A DNA stretch of 64,000 bases from Desulfosporosinus acidiphilus SJ4 (GCF_000255115.2 NC_018068.1:1521977-1585976), one strand, 5' to 3'; counted from the first letter of the stretch, positions 34,032 through 44,258 are shown. Made by a program: numbers and translations. Notes: generated by a model not told the origin, from the letters alone.

Positions 34032-37000
34032 TCATTTGGCAGCATTCTGTTTGTTTCGTGCTTCGCTGGTTACGGCAGGTTCACGAACAGAAAGGGCCGG
34101 GGAGGATAGTTCGCCGTTTCTGATATAGTCAAGCATCATGGGGGTAATATACGGAACAAGTTGGGGCAACATGTTAGGCATTAAGGCGTCCATGGTTTTC
34201 GGCAGCAGGTCAGGCATCAATTCTTCCATATCTTCTGGCAGAGGACCTACGCGGCGCGATACCTCGGCTAGCATATCCGGCATGACTTTTGGCATGATTC
34301 CTGGAACCAGCTTAGGCATCATCAGAGGCATCATTTTTCCCATGATAGTTAAGCCACCGGGAATATAGTTCATGACCTTCATCATTGGTACCATGCCGGG
34401 AGGCATGTTGGCAAACATTTGCGGGAAGAGAGCCCCCATAATTTTAGCCATATTTTGGGGGTCCATTAAAAGGATAAATTTCTCGAAGTAACTCCACATT
34501 TCCAGAGAGAATTCTGTTTTATCTTCTGTTTCAAATCCTAAACCCTTGGCAATAAAGCGTGCTAAGTCCGTGATCGGAATGTCGAAGTTATTAGCTTTAG
34601 CTGCTGTTCTCAATTGAACCTGACAGCAAGGACAAAGAGCGAGCAAGGCATCAGCCTTGACATCAATGGCTTCCTGAATTCTCATACCCCCCAGCTTTGG
34701 AGCGACCGGTGTTTCGCCAATCAGAGTCAGTACAGAACCGCAACATAAGCCGGTTTCGCGGTTATGCTCCATCTCGACTAATTCTACGCCCGGAATAGCG
34801 GCAATAAGTTCGCGAGGCGGTTCATAAATTCCTTGGGCACGCCCGGCATGACAGGAATCATGGAAGGCAATTTTAGCGTTTATTTCGTGGTCAAACTTCA
34901 AATCTCCTTTGGCTAAGGCCTCAGCGGCAATTTCTGAGTAGTGCTTGACTTTAAACGGATAGTCAATTCCTTTTTTTCGAGCCAAATCGGCATAAAGTTC
35001 TTTCCAGACTAAGCCACATGCGGGGCAGGAGGTAACGATTGTTTTGGCACCGCGCTTTTTTGCTTCATTAACATTGTGCTCAAAAATCTCTTCAAAGACA
35101 TCCCACTTACCGGCTACCTTCATAGGTATGCCGCAGCAAGCCTCGTCAGTACCGAGATAGGTAAAGTCGATACCGGCCTTATCCAGAATGCGGACAGTCG
35201 ATACTGCAACATCACTGTTGACTAAGGATGCTGTACAGCCGGCAAAGTACATGACTTCAGCTTTTTCTTTAATTTTTGGCTTGATGTCCTCCGGGACCCA
35301 GTCCGCCCTTTTTTCTCGCTTGCTTGCCCAAATGTTCTTTTCCCCACGCAGGGATGCAGCCATCATTTCAAAAGGCGGGAAGGTCATCCGTTTTTCTTCA
35401 TGAACTAATTGTCCACGCATTGTCATCCAGTTATGCTCTACAGGGATATTTAGTTGACAACGGGTATTACAAACTTCACAAGTGGTACAGAGAAGAAACT
35501 TATTGACCATTTCCGGACTAAATTTCTCTCGGCCTGCAATAACCTCTCGCAAATAGGCATACTTGCCGCGAGGAGAATGGGACTCCCAGCCACGCCCCAT
35601 AAACTGTTCACAAGTTGAGACACAATAACCGCAACGGGCACAAGCTGTAGCAAAGAAGGCTACACTTCCCGGAACTCCATTTTTGTCTTTAGTTCTTTCA
35701 GAAAGATCACCCGTTGGAGCTTTAGCCGCATTGGCAATCGGCCGAATCAGAGGTTCAAATACCGAAGCCAATCCCATAATGTAATTAATGAGACCCGAGC
35801 CTATTACCTTATTGGGATTGAATAAATTATGGGGATCGACTTTGGCCTTATAGGCAGTAAGTTTTTGGTAACGTTCAGCACCTAAAACATTCTTCGCTTC
35901 ACCTTTAAAATACAAACCGGTTGAATAGGCCGAACCCTCGTATTTTTTAGCAATATTAATGACGGAAATTGCTAGGGCATAGGCTGGGTTGAAGGCTAAG
36001 GAACGCTCATCGTGGGGAATAAAACCTAAGATTGTTATTTTATCATCTTTGCCAACCATACCTTCGGCAACGAAAGGTTGTTTAATTTTCTTATCAATAT
36101 CGTTTAAAACGGCTGTTAGGTTTTTAGTGGGTATAATAACTTCAGTGGTAATGATGGAAGGACCAATCCGTTTTAAGCGCATGGGGGCAAAACGCAGATC
36201 CCATTCGTGTTCAGCTGCTTCTGAAGATAGTTCTTCACCTTTATTAGCCTCAATAATTCTCATTAAAGGCATATCGATGTCTGAGCGACGTGATTCAGGA
36301 TAGGCCAGGACCAAGACAAAAGCTTCCGGAAGCTGCGGTCTTACATGGGGATTAGCTTCTTCATAGGGATGACCATGTTTATGAGGCAGTTTTTTCTTCA
36401 GCCGCATGGATTCCGGGTTTAGGAAAGTGATGGACCAAATGGGTAAGTTATGATGGGAGATGGCCTTTAAAGCGTCACCTAAGGTTTGAGAATTCTCAAA
36501 GGCAAAAGCCCGGTGTACCTCTGTCTGTAATTCTCGGACTTTGAGAGTTACTTCACTAATGATTCCAGTAATTCCTTCAGCATCCGCAATATAGTCCCCC
36601 AATTCCTGACCGCTGAATTCCTTAATTTCACCAGAAGGCATAACTACCCTGGCTGCCAAAACATTTTCCTTAAACTGTCCGTACTCATAGGAACCAAAAC
36701 CGGAACCGCCTTGGGCCAGCCAACCACCAACAGTTGAAGCAGGCAGGGAGGTGGGATATAGCCTTAAATCTAAATTGTTTTTGTTGATTTGTTTTTGCAG
36801 TTGTTCCCAAATAATCCCCGGTTGGACGCGAACTGTTTGTTGGTCCAAATCTTCAGCGATCAGCTTATTCATGCCGCTCAAGTCTACCACAACAGCTCCT
36901 TCTGCAGGTAAAGCACCTCCATAGCCTGAAGTGGCCGAACCTCTTGGCACAAGCTGAATCTTCTCTTGCCGGGCAAGCTTGACCAACTCTGCGATTTCTT

Positions 37001-37178
37001 CTTCACATGTTGGCCGAACCACAGCACCTGCAATTCCAACGGGGACAAAAGGTTTAATCAGAAAAGGCAGAGCCCCCACATCATAAGAATAGAGTTTCCT
37101 TTCAATTCGATCAATCCTTATTCTTTCGCCAAAGATTTCTTGGAGTCGGGCAGTAACTTTTTCACTAACTACTGACAT
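34032..37178 (-). CDS. FAD/iron-sulfur oxidoreductase (GlcD-GlpC fusion) with Met/Pro-rich tail
   Basis: 1048 residues. In order: FAD_binding_4 domain (~40-220, LVPRGSATSGYGGALP), FAD-oxidase C domain (to ~470), two 4Fe-4S motifs CARCGYCVSTC (~509) and CTTCEVCNTRC (~562), and two CCG domains (CAGCTASL with CCGIPMK; HDSCHAG with GLCCGSVL and CPCCQVQL). This is the architecture of lactate/glycolate-type dehydrogenases fused to their electron-transfer subunit; the substrate is likely a 2-hydroxyacid. Residues ~905-1022 form an unusual tail of short Met-Pro segments (PGMVPMM, MMPLMMPKLVPG, MPNMLPQLVP). AGGAGTG precedes the ATG. No membrane anchor seen. Confidence 0.88.
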   Translation of the reverse strand: MSVVSEKVTARLQEIFGERIRIDRIERKLYSYDVGALPFLIKPFVPVGIAGAVVRPTCEEEIAELVKLARQEKIQLVPRGSATSGYGGALPAEGAVVVDLSGMNKLIAEDLDQQTVRVQPGIIWEQLQKQINKNNLDLRLYPTSLPASTVGGWLAQGGSGFGSYEYGQFKENVLAARVVMPSGEIKEFSGQELGDYIADAEGITGIISEVTLKVRELQTEVHRAFAFENSQTLGDALKAISHHNLPIWSITFLNPESMRLKKKLPHKHGHPYEEANPHVRPQLPEAFVLVLAYPESRRSDIDMPLMRIIEANKGEELSSEAAEHEWDLRFAPMRLKRIGPSIITTEVIIPTKNLTAVLNDIDKKIKQPFVAEGMVGKDDKITILGFIPHDERSLAFNPAYALAISVINIAKKYEGSAYSTGLYFKGEAKNVLGAERYQKLTAYKAKVDPHNLFNPNKVIGSGLINYIMGLASVFEPLIRPIANAAKAPTGDLSERTKDKNGVPGSVAFFATACARCGYCVSTCEQFMGRGWESHSPRGKYAYLREVIAGREKFSPEMVNKFLLCTTCEVCNTRCQLNIPVEHNWMTMRGQLVHEEKRMTFPPFEMMAASLRGEKNIWASKREKRADWVPEDIKPKIKEKAEVMYFAGCTASLVNSDVAVSTVRILDKAGIDFTYLGTDEACCGIPMKVAGKWDVFEEIFEHNVNEAKKRGAKTIVTSCPACGLVWKELYADLARKKGIDYPFKVKHYSEIAAEALAKGDLKFDHEINAKIAFHDSCHAGRAQGIYEPPRELIAAIPGVELVEMEHNRETGLCCGSVLTLIGETPVAPKLGGMRIQEAIDVKADALLALCPCCQVQLRTAAKANNFDIPITDLARFIAKGLGFETEDKTEFSLEMWSYFEKFILLMDPQNMAKIMGALFPQMFANMPPGMVPMMKVMNYIPGGLTIMGKMMPLMMPKLVPGIMPKVMPDMLAEVSRRVGPLPEDMEELMPDLLPKTMDALMPNMLPQLVPYITPMMLDYIRNGELSSPALSVREPAVTSEARNKQNAAK

Positions 37179-37304
37179 ACTCTCACTCCTAGTTTGTTGT
37201 TTAGATGATTGCAGCCGGAATTGAAAGCTATTTAGTTCTAAGAGAATCAGGATGGAAGTTGGATGTTGTTTGGAACTTGAACTGCTTAAATTAATTTAAC
37301 CTAA

Positions 37305-37330
37305 CCTAACCCCCGTATAGGGGGATAAAT
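37305..37330. promoter_or_regulatory. Perfect CCCCC-N5-GGGGG palindrome in a divergent promoter region
   Basis: CCCCC (37310-37314), GTATA, GGGGG (37320-37324), inside an otherwise AT-rich 450-base region between the oxidoreductase (minus) and the permease (plus). G-tract palindromes of this size resemble operators of CsoR/CstR-type regulators. No such regulator is in the window. It is preceded by tandem CCTAA units. The rest of 37179-37629 shows no gene. Confidence 0.4.
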
Positions 37331-37629
37331 AAAGAATACTCGAAAACTAGGATTAGGTCAATAGATTTTTGACGAAATTATAATTAATTTGTCGAAAATA
37401 GTACTAGGGAACTTGGGAAATAAAGGCGGTTTGGCCCTTCTAACAGGATTTGGGGATCATGCCGAAAGGGTTCCTAAGGATCTCCAGACGGTGGTACGAA
37501 CTTGATATTCTGCCTATGAAATCAGCGAAGAATATTATATAATAGGCAAGTGATGTTTATGCATAATAAATTAATTATCAAGAAGGAGAGCCAAGAATAT
37601 TATAAGTAGGAGGAGACATTGAAGTACAA

Positions 37630-38670
37630 ATGTATCAAAAAAACCGAAATTATTTGCCCTATGTTTTTTTATTCGCAATTATATTTTTAGTTGGTGTATG
37701 GTATGTGAAATGGAACCCATATTTTCACAAAGCCCTTTTGGCAGCTGCCAAACATTCCATTGGGGATTCCATTGTTTCGGGTAAAGCTTCGGTTCCACCA
37801 GCTCCATCATGGACGGCGGCTTGGAATTATACCATTTCCTATTTTAAGGCAGTGTGGCAAGCGATTATTTTAGGACTCTTATTAGGGTCTCTGGTACAGG
37901 TATTATTACCAAGGAATTGGATTTACAAATTATTTGGGGGAACGAATGTTAAGAGTACAGTACTTGCAGGGGCTGCCGGAATCCCATCTATGATGTGTAC
38001 ATGTTGCTCGGCTCCAGTTGTCGTTGGCCTGCGACAAAGGAAGGCTTCTATCGGGGCAGCCCTAGCTTACTGGCTTGGTAATCCAGTGCTTAACCCTGCA
38101 ACCATTATCTTTATGGGTTTTGTACTTTCTTGGAAGTTAGCTCTTTTTAGAATTGTAGCCGGAATTGTTATGGTTTTTGGGATCGGATATTTAGCGAACC
38201 ACTTGGTAAGCGGTGATGAGACCCCGGATGACTTTATTGCAAATGATTTTAAAGATGAAGTCCAAGGGAATCTTTTTAAACAATGGATTAAGGCTCTGCT
38301 GCCTTTAATTCGAGATACCCTTCCTGCATATTTCATTGTTGTTGTTATCCTCGGGGCTATTCGTGCCTGGTTATTTCCGGCAATAGGCACAGAATGGGCT
38401 GACAGCCTACTTGCAGTAATTGGACTTGCTATAGCCGGAACTTTATTTATCATTCCAACTGCGGGAGAAGTTCCTATTGTCCAATCACTCATGGCCTTTG
38501 GTCTAGGTATTGGTCCGGGGGTAGCTTTACTCATGACGCTGCCCGCAGTTAGTTTACCATCTCTTCTTATGGTCAAACGAGTCTTCCCAACGAAAGTGCT
38601 CTTATTTGTGGCAGGAGCTGTCGTATTAATAGGTATACTTAGCGGTATTGTGGCAATGTTCATATATTAA
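37630..38670 (+). CDS. YraQ/ArsP-family permease (DUF318)
   Basis: 346 residues with eight or more membrane helices. The family motif near TM3 is present: GIPSMMCTCCSAPVVVGLRQ, with LGNPVLNPATI in the next helix and an internal repeat IPTAGEVPIVQSL. ArsP exports trivalent organoarsenicals, and other members are near thiol or metal genes; the CTCCS cysteines suggest a thiophilic substrate. No arsenic genes adjoin it. Upstream GTAGGAGGAGA gives a ribosome site. Terminator at 38690. Confidence 0.8.
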   Translation: MYQKNRNYLPYVFLFAIIFLVGVWYVKWNPYFHKALLAAAKHSIGDSIVSGKASVPPAPSWTAAWNYTISYFKAVWQAIILGLLLGSLVQVLLPRNWIYKLFGGTNVKSTVLAGAAGIPSMMCTCCSAPVVVGLRQRKASIGAALAYWLGNPVLNPATIIFMGFVLSWKLALFRIVAGIVMVFGIGYLANHLVSGDETPDDFIANDFKDEVQGNLFKQWIKALLPLIRDTLPAYFIVVVILGAIRAWLFPAIGTEWADSLLAVIGLAIAGTLFIIPTAGEVPIVQSLMAFGLGIGPGVALLMTLPAVSLPSLLMVKRVFPTKVLLFVAGAVVLIGILSGIVAMFIY

Positions 38671-38689
38671 ATCTAACGGAAACGGAAAA

Positions 38690-38720
38690 ATTACCAGGAC
38701 GCTTGTTCTGGTAATTTGTT
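38690..38720 (+). terminator. Terminator after the permease
   Basis: ATTACCAG (38690-38697) and CTGGTAAT (38708-38715) with a TTGTTTT tail. Confidence 0.75.
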
Positions 38721-39117
38721 TTATGTAGGTTCAAACCTAGGACTTACTCAATGAACTGCCTTGAGCAGTTAAATAGTAAAACATTATAGTACTGAAGACT
38801 TGTTGACCGGGGACGGATTTTTATCCATTTTCTTTTAGGCCAAGGTCACATTAACTTATGCAAATAGCACTTTAATTTAGTGACTTTTGATACTAGTTAA
38901 GTTCTTTGAACTAGATTATTATGATGTAAATAGGACAGAAGACCTAATTGTATAGAACGTTGCACTTAGTTTAAGCTTATAGGTCTTTTGGTTAATTACT
39001 AAAACAGTTGAATACGGGGAAAGAGGTATATTTTAGTATTGGGTTGTCGCTCAGACGATAGATAGTAAGTGGCTCTCTGTTATAGAAAATTTATTTTACT
39101 AATAAGAGGTTTTAAAT
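38721..39117. other. Upstream region of the PAS-PucR regulator
   Basis: AT-rich, no gene seen. It presumably contains the promoter of the regulator at 39118; GAGG at 39106-39109 is its ribosome site. Confidence 0.35.
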
Positions 39118-41031
39118 ATGAAAAAAATAAAAAAAACCGATGATGGAGATGCTTTACTGAAATTAATGAATCAAAGTCCGGCCGTTATGCTTATCATTAA
39201 GGCTGGTACTGGAGAAATTTTGCATGCTAACCAAGCTGCTATTAATTATTATGGATATCTAACTGATGAACTCTTGTCAATGAGGATTTTTGATCTTAAT
39301 GTTGGTGATCGGTCATCTTTAGCTGATAATATAAAGGAAATAAAAGCCACAGGCCATAAGGTTTTTCAGTCAAAGCATAGGCATAAAAATGGAGATGTAC
39401 GTGACGTAGAAATCTTTTCAGGAGTTATAAATTACGAAAATAATATATCGATCCATTCAATCATCGTCGATGTTACGAATAAGGTTCAGCTTGAGCGAGA
39501 ACTTGAGAAAAACTGTGAGCGGATGGAGTTAGTTATTGCGGGAGCGGAGGCAGGTATTTGGGATTATGATTTAGTCAATAATTCCGCAACGAACGATCAG
39601 CGTTGGAAAGCGATTCTCGGCTATGAAGATCATGAGCTGAATGGGGGGGCGGAGGATTGGCAAAAATCTATTCATCCCGACGACATCGACAGAGTTAATC
39701 GAGCCGTTCAGGAAAGTTTGGCAGGAAAAACCAACGAATACCAAATTGAACATCGAATGCGGCACAAAGATGGATCCTATCGGTGGGTAAGTTCCAAAGG
39801 CAAAATAGTATTTAATGAAACTATGGAACCAATCCGGGCAGTTGGAACTATCATCGATATTACCAGAGTTAAAGAAATAGAAGAGCGAATTTCGGAAAAC
39901 GAAAAGAAATTAAGGAACTTCGCCCAAGCCATTCCCAATTTCAGCGCCATTGTTGATGAAGATGGAAGGTATATTGAGGTGTTCGGTGACAATAAAGTTT
40001 TACTACAAGAACTGGCAGATTCAATGACGGAAGATATAAGACAAACTCTATTGACCGGAGAAAATAGGAGCGTGATTCGGGAAATAAATTTTGGAAACGT
40101 AAAACGTTATTTTGAAAGCCGATCCGTGCCAATGCACTATCCTATTAATGGAAAAAGGACTGTTGCTGTATTTTTATCGGATATAACAGAATGGATTGAA
40201 ATTGACAAAGTGCTTAAATTCAAATACGAGTTGCAGCGCAAAAGTGATTTCATCGATAATATTCTGAATGGCAATTTGACACAAAATGAGAAAACAGTCT
40301 CTATGGCTAGGGAGTTTGGTATTGATTTAAACCTTCCATTATATTGCTGTCTGCTCCATATAAATAATGTCCCAGAAGAACCTATTCAAAAAAAACGTAT
40401 TCAGAATCAAAAGAACCAGCTTCTATATTTCATGAGCAGCAAAACGAATTGCCTTGTTTGGGATAATCAGGATAAGATTGGTGTAATATGTAACTCTAAG
40501 GATTTCCAGAGTTCTGAGGGAGAAACCGTGAAAAGTGTATTTGAAATTAAGAAGATGATTTCTGAATTTAATCCTAATCTTCCTATTTCAATGGGTGTCA
40601 GTGATGTTCAATACGGTTCCGACAGTATACAGAAAAGCTATCGGGAAGCATGGAACACTTTACTATCTGCTCAATATCAGGATCGAAACGAGGGAGGAAT
40701 CTATTATTACCGTGATATAGGACTTTTTCAAATTCTCACAAATATTTACAGAAGTGATAACACCTTTGAGTTTGTTCAGAAGATGCTTGGTCCTCTCATT
40801 GAATACGATTTGAAAAAAGGATCTGATTTTCTGGTTACACTGGAGGAAATCCTGCAAAGCAATAATATGAAAGATGCTGCAAATAGACTTTTCGTTCATC
40901 AGAAGACCCTCAATTACCGTAAACAACGTATTGAGAAGATCTTGGGAATGTCCTTAGATAATTTCGATACAAGATTAGCCCTAGGAACTGCTTTTAAATT
41001 GCATAAAATGAATAGCATGCTATTAAAATAG
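39118..41031 (+). CDS. PAS-domain sensor with PucR/CdaR-type helix-turn-helix
   Basis: 637 residues. Three PAS-like domains: 15-130 (QSPAVMLIIKAGTGEILHAN), 150-260 (a PAS_3 fold with HRMRHKDGSYRWVSSKGKI and VGTIIDITRVKE) and ~265-360. A GGDEF-like/CdaR middle section (~380-560) precedes a PucR C-terminal helix-turn-helix (~570-632: NNMKDAANRLFVHQKTLNYRKQRIEKI). No kinase or membrane segment, so it is a one-component cytoplasmic regulator responding to an internal ligand or redox cue. Its target is not clear; the permease upstream and DUF998 gene downstream are candidates. Confidence 0.85.
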   Translation: MKKIKKTDDGDALLKLMNQSPAVMLIIKAGTGEILHANQAAINYYGYLTDELLSMRIFDLNVGDRSSLADNIKEIKATGHKVFQSKHRHKNGDVRDVEIFSGVINYENNISIHSIIVDVTNKVQLERELEKNCERMELVIAGAEAGIWDYDLVNNSATNDQRWKAILGYEDHELNGGAEDWQKSIHPDDIDRVNRAVQESLAGKTNEYQIEHRMRHKDGSYRWVSSKGKIVFNETMEPIRAVGTIIDITRVKEIEERISENEKKLRNFAQAIPNFSAIVDEDGRYIEVFGDNKVLLQELADSMTEDIRQTLLTGENRSVIREINFGNVKRYFESRSVPMHYPINGKRTVAVFLSDITEWIEIDKVLKFKYELQRKSDFIDNILNGNLTQNEKTVSMAREFGIDLNLPLYCCLLHINNVPEEPIQKKRIQNQKNQLLYFMSSKTNCLVWDNQDKIGVICNSKDFQSSEGETVKSVFEIKKMISEFNPNLPISMGVSDVQYGSDSIQKSYREAWNTLLSAQYQDRNEGGIYYYRDIGLFQILTNIYRSDNTFEFVQKMLGPLIEYDLKKGSDFLVTLEEILQSNNMKDAANRLFVHQKTLNYRKQRIEKILGMSLDNFDTRLALGTAFKLHKMNSMLLK

Positions 41032-41118
41032 TTTGCCGACGAATTGGTTGCTTTTAAGAATGCAGCCATCAGTTAAATGGACTTAGACATTTATAGTTGT
41101 ATGAAATTGTTTTGCAAT

Positions 41119-41155
41119 CCCACGTTAATATTAATGAATAACGTGGGGTTTCTTT
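41119..41155 (+). terminator. Terminator of the PAS-PucR gene
   Basis: CCCACGTTA (41119-41127) and TAACGTGGG (41139-41147), followed by GTTTCTTT. Confidence 0.8.
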
Positions 41156-41437
41156 ATATTTAAGTATTCTTCTAGCTTTCGCCAATGACTCGATTTGAAT
41201 TGTTTCTTCAAAGGCAAGGTAATTTTCAAAGATTATGGTTAGTATATTAGCACAGACTAAATTTCTATCATGTACACGAAGGAAAAATCAATAACGATAT
41301 ATGGAAATAGCCCTGCAATCAGTCTCATAATAACGCAAGACTATTCTAAAAGAAATAAGCCAGAGTATATGGATTACAATCACCGATGTACCCTTTACTT
41401 ACGTATCAAATCTTTCGGGATAATGGAGGTTCCTACA

Positions 41438-42058
41438 GTGGAGACGGTACGAAAGATTTTGCTTATCTTCGGTATCCTTTCTTCCCTGCTTTATATAGTT
41501 ACTGACATTCTTTCAGTCATGCATTTTAATAACTACAGTTACATATCTCAAAGCGTCAGCGAACTGCAGGCGATCGGGTCCCCGACCAGACCCTTTACCG
41601 TTTTGTTGTATTCCATATACAATGTACTCGTTGTTGCCTTCGGCATAGGTCTCTTAATGACAGACAGACGAAAGCGCACTAGGTTTACGGTAATGTTACT
41701 TATAGGATATGGAATCGTGGAACAAGTAACGATGCTATTCTTTCCCATGCACCTTCGTGGAGTCAAAAAGACTATAATCGATATTATGCACTTAACATTA
41801 ACGAGTGTGACCGCATTCATTATTCTATTAGTCACTTGGGTTGGATCCACTTTATACGGGAAGTGGTTCCGCATTTATTCCATCGGGACAATCTTGATAC
41901 TTCTCCTATTTTGGGCTTTAGCCGGTTTTGACGGACTTCGAGTTCTGGCAGAGCTGCCTACGCCGTGGATGGGAATTAAGGAACGTATTACTATATATGC
42001 TTCCCTGCTTTGGCAGCTGGTACTGGGGATTAATACTTTGCGTTCAAAAAATTGTTAA
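41438..42058 (+). CDS. DUF998-family membrane protein
   Basis: 206 residues from GTG 41438, eight bases after GGAGG (41425-41429). The open frame continues 56 codons upstream, but that part has no ribosome site and no hydrophobic segment. Six membrane helices; the first loop has ISQSVSELQAIGSPTRPF, the hallmark Ser/Glu-rich motif of DUF998. Function unknown. Confidence 0.75.
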   Translation: METVRKILLIFGILSSLLYIVTDILSVMHFNNYSYISQSVSELQAIGSPTRPFTVLLYSIYNVLVVAFGIGLLMTDRRKRTRFTVMLLIGYGIVEQVTMLFFPMHLRGVKKTIIDIMHLTLTSVTAFIILLVTWVGSTLYGKWFRIYSIGTILILLLFWALAGFDGLRVLAELPTPWMGIKERITIYASLLWQLVLGINTLRSKNC

Positions 42059-42203
42059 TCTCAAATTAATTAGAAGTGGATTCAAGCCCCCGGAAAAATG
42101 GTTTGCAAAAAATTTGAAGGAATATTTGAGAACTTGTTGAATGTTTTTCTTTGTGGTGTGAGGCTGCATGAATAACTTTAAAATAGAGAACATGAGGTAA
42201 AAT

Positions 42204-42755
42204 ATGCAAAGCGTTAAAATTGACCCTACTTTATACAGGACCAAACCGATCAAAGAAAATCGACCAGAAACGGAAATGGCGATTTACGATTTATTGGAAA
42301 AACTTGATATTCCCTACTACAGGCTTGATCATGATGAAACCCCGTCTATTGAGTTTTGCTTTGAGGTTGAAAAGCTCTTAGAAATTGACATTTGTAAAAA
42401 TCTGTTCCTTTGCAACTCACAAAAGACAAGCTTTTATCTGCTGATGATGCCGGGGCGTAAGAAGTTCAGAACAAAAGATTTATCAAGACAGATTAATTCC
42501 TCCAGATTATCTTTTGCTGAGGCTGAGGATATGGAAAAGTATTTAAAGCTTAAACCAGGATCAGTAAGTGTATTAGGTCTTGTCTATGATATAAGAAAAT
42601 CAGTACAATTGCTGATTGATAAAGAAGTTTTGGAGAGCGAATATGTAGGATGTCATCCTTGTATCAACACTTCCAGTTTAAAGATTAAGACGTCTGATCT
42701 TCTCTCAAAGTTTCTGCCTTATACTGGACATGAACCGTTACTTGTAGAATTGTAA
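42204..42755 (+). CDS. proX: Prolyl-tRNA editing protein ProX (YbaK family)
   Basis: Trans-editing deacylase that removes alanine mis-charged on tRNA-Pro. 183 residues, a complete YbaK/INS domain: YRLDHDETPSIEFCFEVEKL, CKNLFLCNSQKTSFYLLMMPG with the lysine of the active site, LKPGSVSVLGLVYD and ESEYVGCHPCINTSSLKI. The freestanding form is common in clostridia. The N-terminal 30 residues are variable. Single gene in its neighbourhood. Confidence 0.88.
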   Translation: MQSVKIDPTLYRTKPIKENRPETEMAIYDLLEKLDIPYYRLDHDETPSIEFCFEVEKLLEIDICKNLFLCNSQKTSFYLLMMPGRKKFRTKDLSRQINSSRLSFAEAEDMEKYLKLKPGSVSVLGLVYDIRKSVQLLIDKEVLESEYVGCHPCINTSSLKIKTSDLLSKFLPYTGHEPLLVEL

Positions 42756-42907
42756 AATCACAGAGAAGAGTCTGCCCATTTTAAAGAAGCAACAAGAAAG
42801 AAGAGGCGACGCGTTGGATTATTTGAAGAAGAAAATAGTTCATATAAAATAAGCCTCTAGTAAGAAATCCTGATGATATCAAAGAAAAAAATAAAGGACG
42901 ACATAAG

Positions 42908-43663
42908 TTGAAAATTATTATTTCTCCGGCGAAGAAAATGAATAGGGACGCGGACTTTCTTCCGCCCCGTAATATCCCTGTGTTCCTTGAAAGAACTCAA
43001 AAGCTCAAGGAGTATCTACGGAGCCTTACATACGAGGAACTTAAAAACCTGCTTTGTTGTAATGACGAGATTGCCGGACTGAATTATGAACGGTATCAAG
43101 CCATGGATTTATGCAGCTACACAAACCCGGCTATTTTAGCCTACGATGGCATCCAGTACAAGTACATGGCACCTCAGGTATTTGAGTACGACTATTTTGA
43201 CTACATTGAAAATCATCTGCGGATTTTATCTGGATTTTATGGGATACTAAAACCTTTTGACGGGGTTGTACCCTATCGCTTGGAAATGCAGGCAAAGTTA
43301 AAAACGCCTTTCTGCAATAATCTGTATGACTATTGGAGAGATGACATCTATGAGGAATTAATCCGCAATGATTCCACGATTTTGAATCTTGCTTCAGCTG
43401 AATACAGTAAAACTATTGAGAAATACTTAACAGGCGATGTTAATTATGTTACTTGTAAATTCGGCGAGATGTTGAGCGGCAAAGTTGTCGAAAAGGGGGT
43501 TTATGTGAAGATGGCTCGCGGGGAAATGGTGCGGTTTATGGCCGAAAAAGCTATTGAAGATTTGGAAGAAATCAAAAAATTTAATGGGCTTGGTTTTAAA
43601 TATATGGATAAGTTGTCGGATGATAACACTTTTGTATTTGTAAAGGGAATTAAAGCAGAATAA
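42908..43663 (+). CDS. yaaA: YaaA family (DUF328) peroxide-stress protein
   Basis: 251 residues, full length. Start TTG 42908; the protein begins KIIISPAKKMN, and LAYDGIQYKYM, LSGFYGILKPFDGVVPYRLEM and FVKGIKAE define the family. In E. coli YaaA limits free iron during peroxide stress, and the fold binds DNA. GGACGA is the only weak ribosome site. No operon partner is evident; the GNAT gene follows after 106 bases. Confidence 0.9.
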   Translation: MKIIISPAKKMNRDADFLPPRNIPVFLERTQKLKEYLRSLTYEELKNLLCCNDEIAGLNYERYQAMDLCSYTNPAILAYDGIQYKYMAPQVFEYDYFDYIENHLRILSGFYGILKPFDGVVPYRLEMQAKLKTPFCNNLYDYWRDDIYEELIRNDSTILNLASAEYSKTIEKYLTGDVNYVTCKFGEMLSGKVVEKGVYVKMARGEMVRFMAEKAIEDLEEIKKFNGLGFKYMDKLSDDNTFVFVKGIKAE

Positions 43664-43769
43664 TGAACTCTCAGGATCCAATATTTGATTGTTTCTCTAT
43701 CAGAAAGATTATCTCGGTATTCTTTGGATACTTGATATTCAAAGTAATTTAGTTAAAAGGAGAAACCAC

Positions 43770-44258
43770 TTGAGTAAAATAATTATTCAACGAGCTGAAA
43801 GCAAGAACAGCCCCGACTTGACTTTAATTTCTTTTGCTTCAAAAAGATATTGGAACTACCCTGAGGAATATTTTGATGTTTGGAAACAAGAGTTGACCAT
43901 CACTCCCGACTATATAAAGAACAACCTTGTGTACATTGCTGAGGTCGAGGGGAAAATTACCGGTTATTTTTCGATCGTTGAGGTGAAAGGAGACTTTCGG
44001 GCAGGCAAGGTTTTAGTTAGGAAAGGTTATTGGTTAGACCATCTATTTATTCGGCCGGAGTTTATTGGGGAAGGAATTGGAACTGAATTAATATCCTTTG
44101 CAGTTAATCTGTGCGGACAAAAGTCAATTGGGCGGTTGTTTATTTTCTCAGATCCAAATGCTAAAGGGTTTTATGAAAAGATCGGGGCCAGATATATTGA
44201 GGAATCAGCATCGAGTATTCAAGGGCGCAGCGTACTACTCTATGAACTTGTCATATGA
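43770..44258 (+). CDS. GNAT-family N-acetyltransferase
   Basis: 162 residues from TTG 43770, seven bases after AAGGAG; the open frame runs 27 codons further upstream without a ribosome site. GNAT core: YWLDHLFIRPEFIGEGIGTELI and DPNAKGFYEKIGARYIEE. The R/Q-x-x-G-x-G/A loop reads EFIGEGIG. Substrate unknown. Confidence 0.82.
   Translation: MSKIIIQRAESKNSPDLTLISFASKRYWNYPEEYFDVWKQELTITPDYIKNNLVYIAEVEGKITGYFSIVEVKGDFRAGKVLVRKGYWLDHLFIRPEFIGEGIGTELISFAVNLCGQKSIGRLFIFSDPNAKGFYEKIGARYIEESASSIQGRSVLLYELVI

Noticed and set aside
38067-38663. 198-codon minus-strand frame opposite the permease
   Set aside because: Shadow of a hydrophobic gene; composition (Ser/Thr/Pro/Ile) is what the antisense of membrane helices gives.
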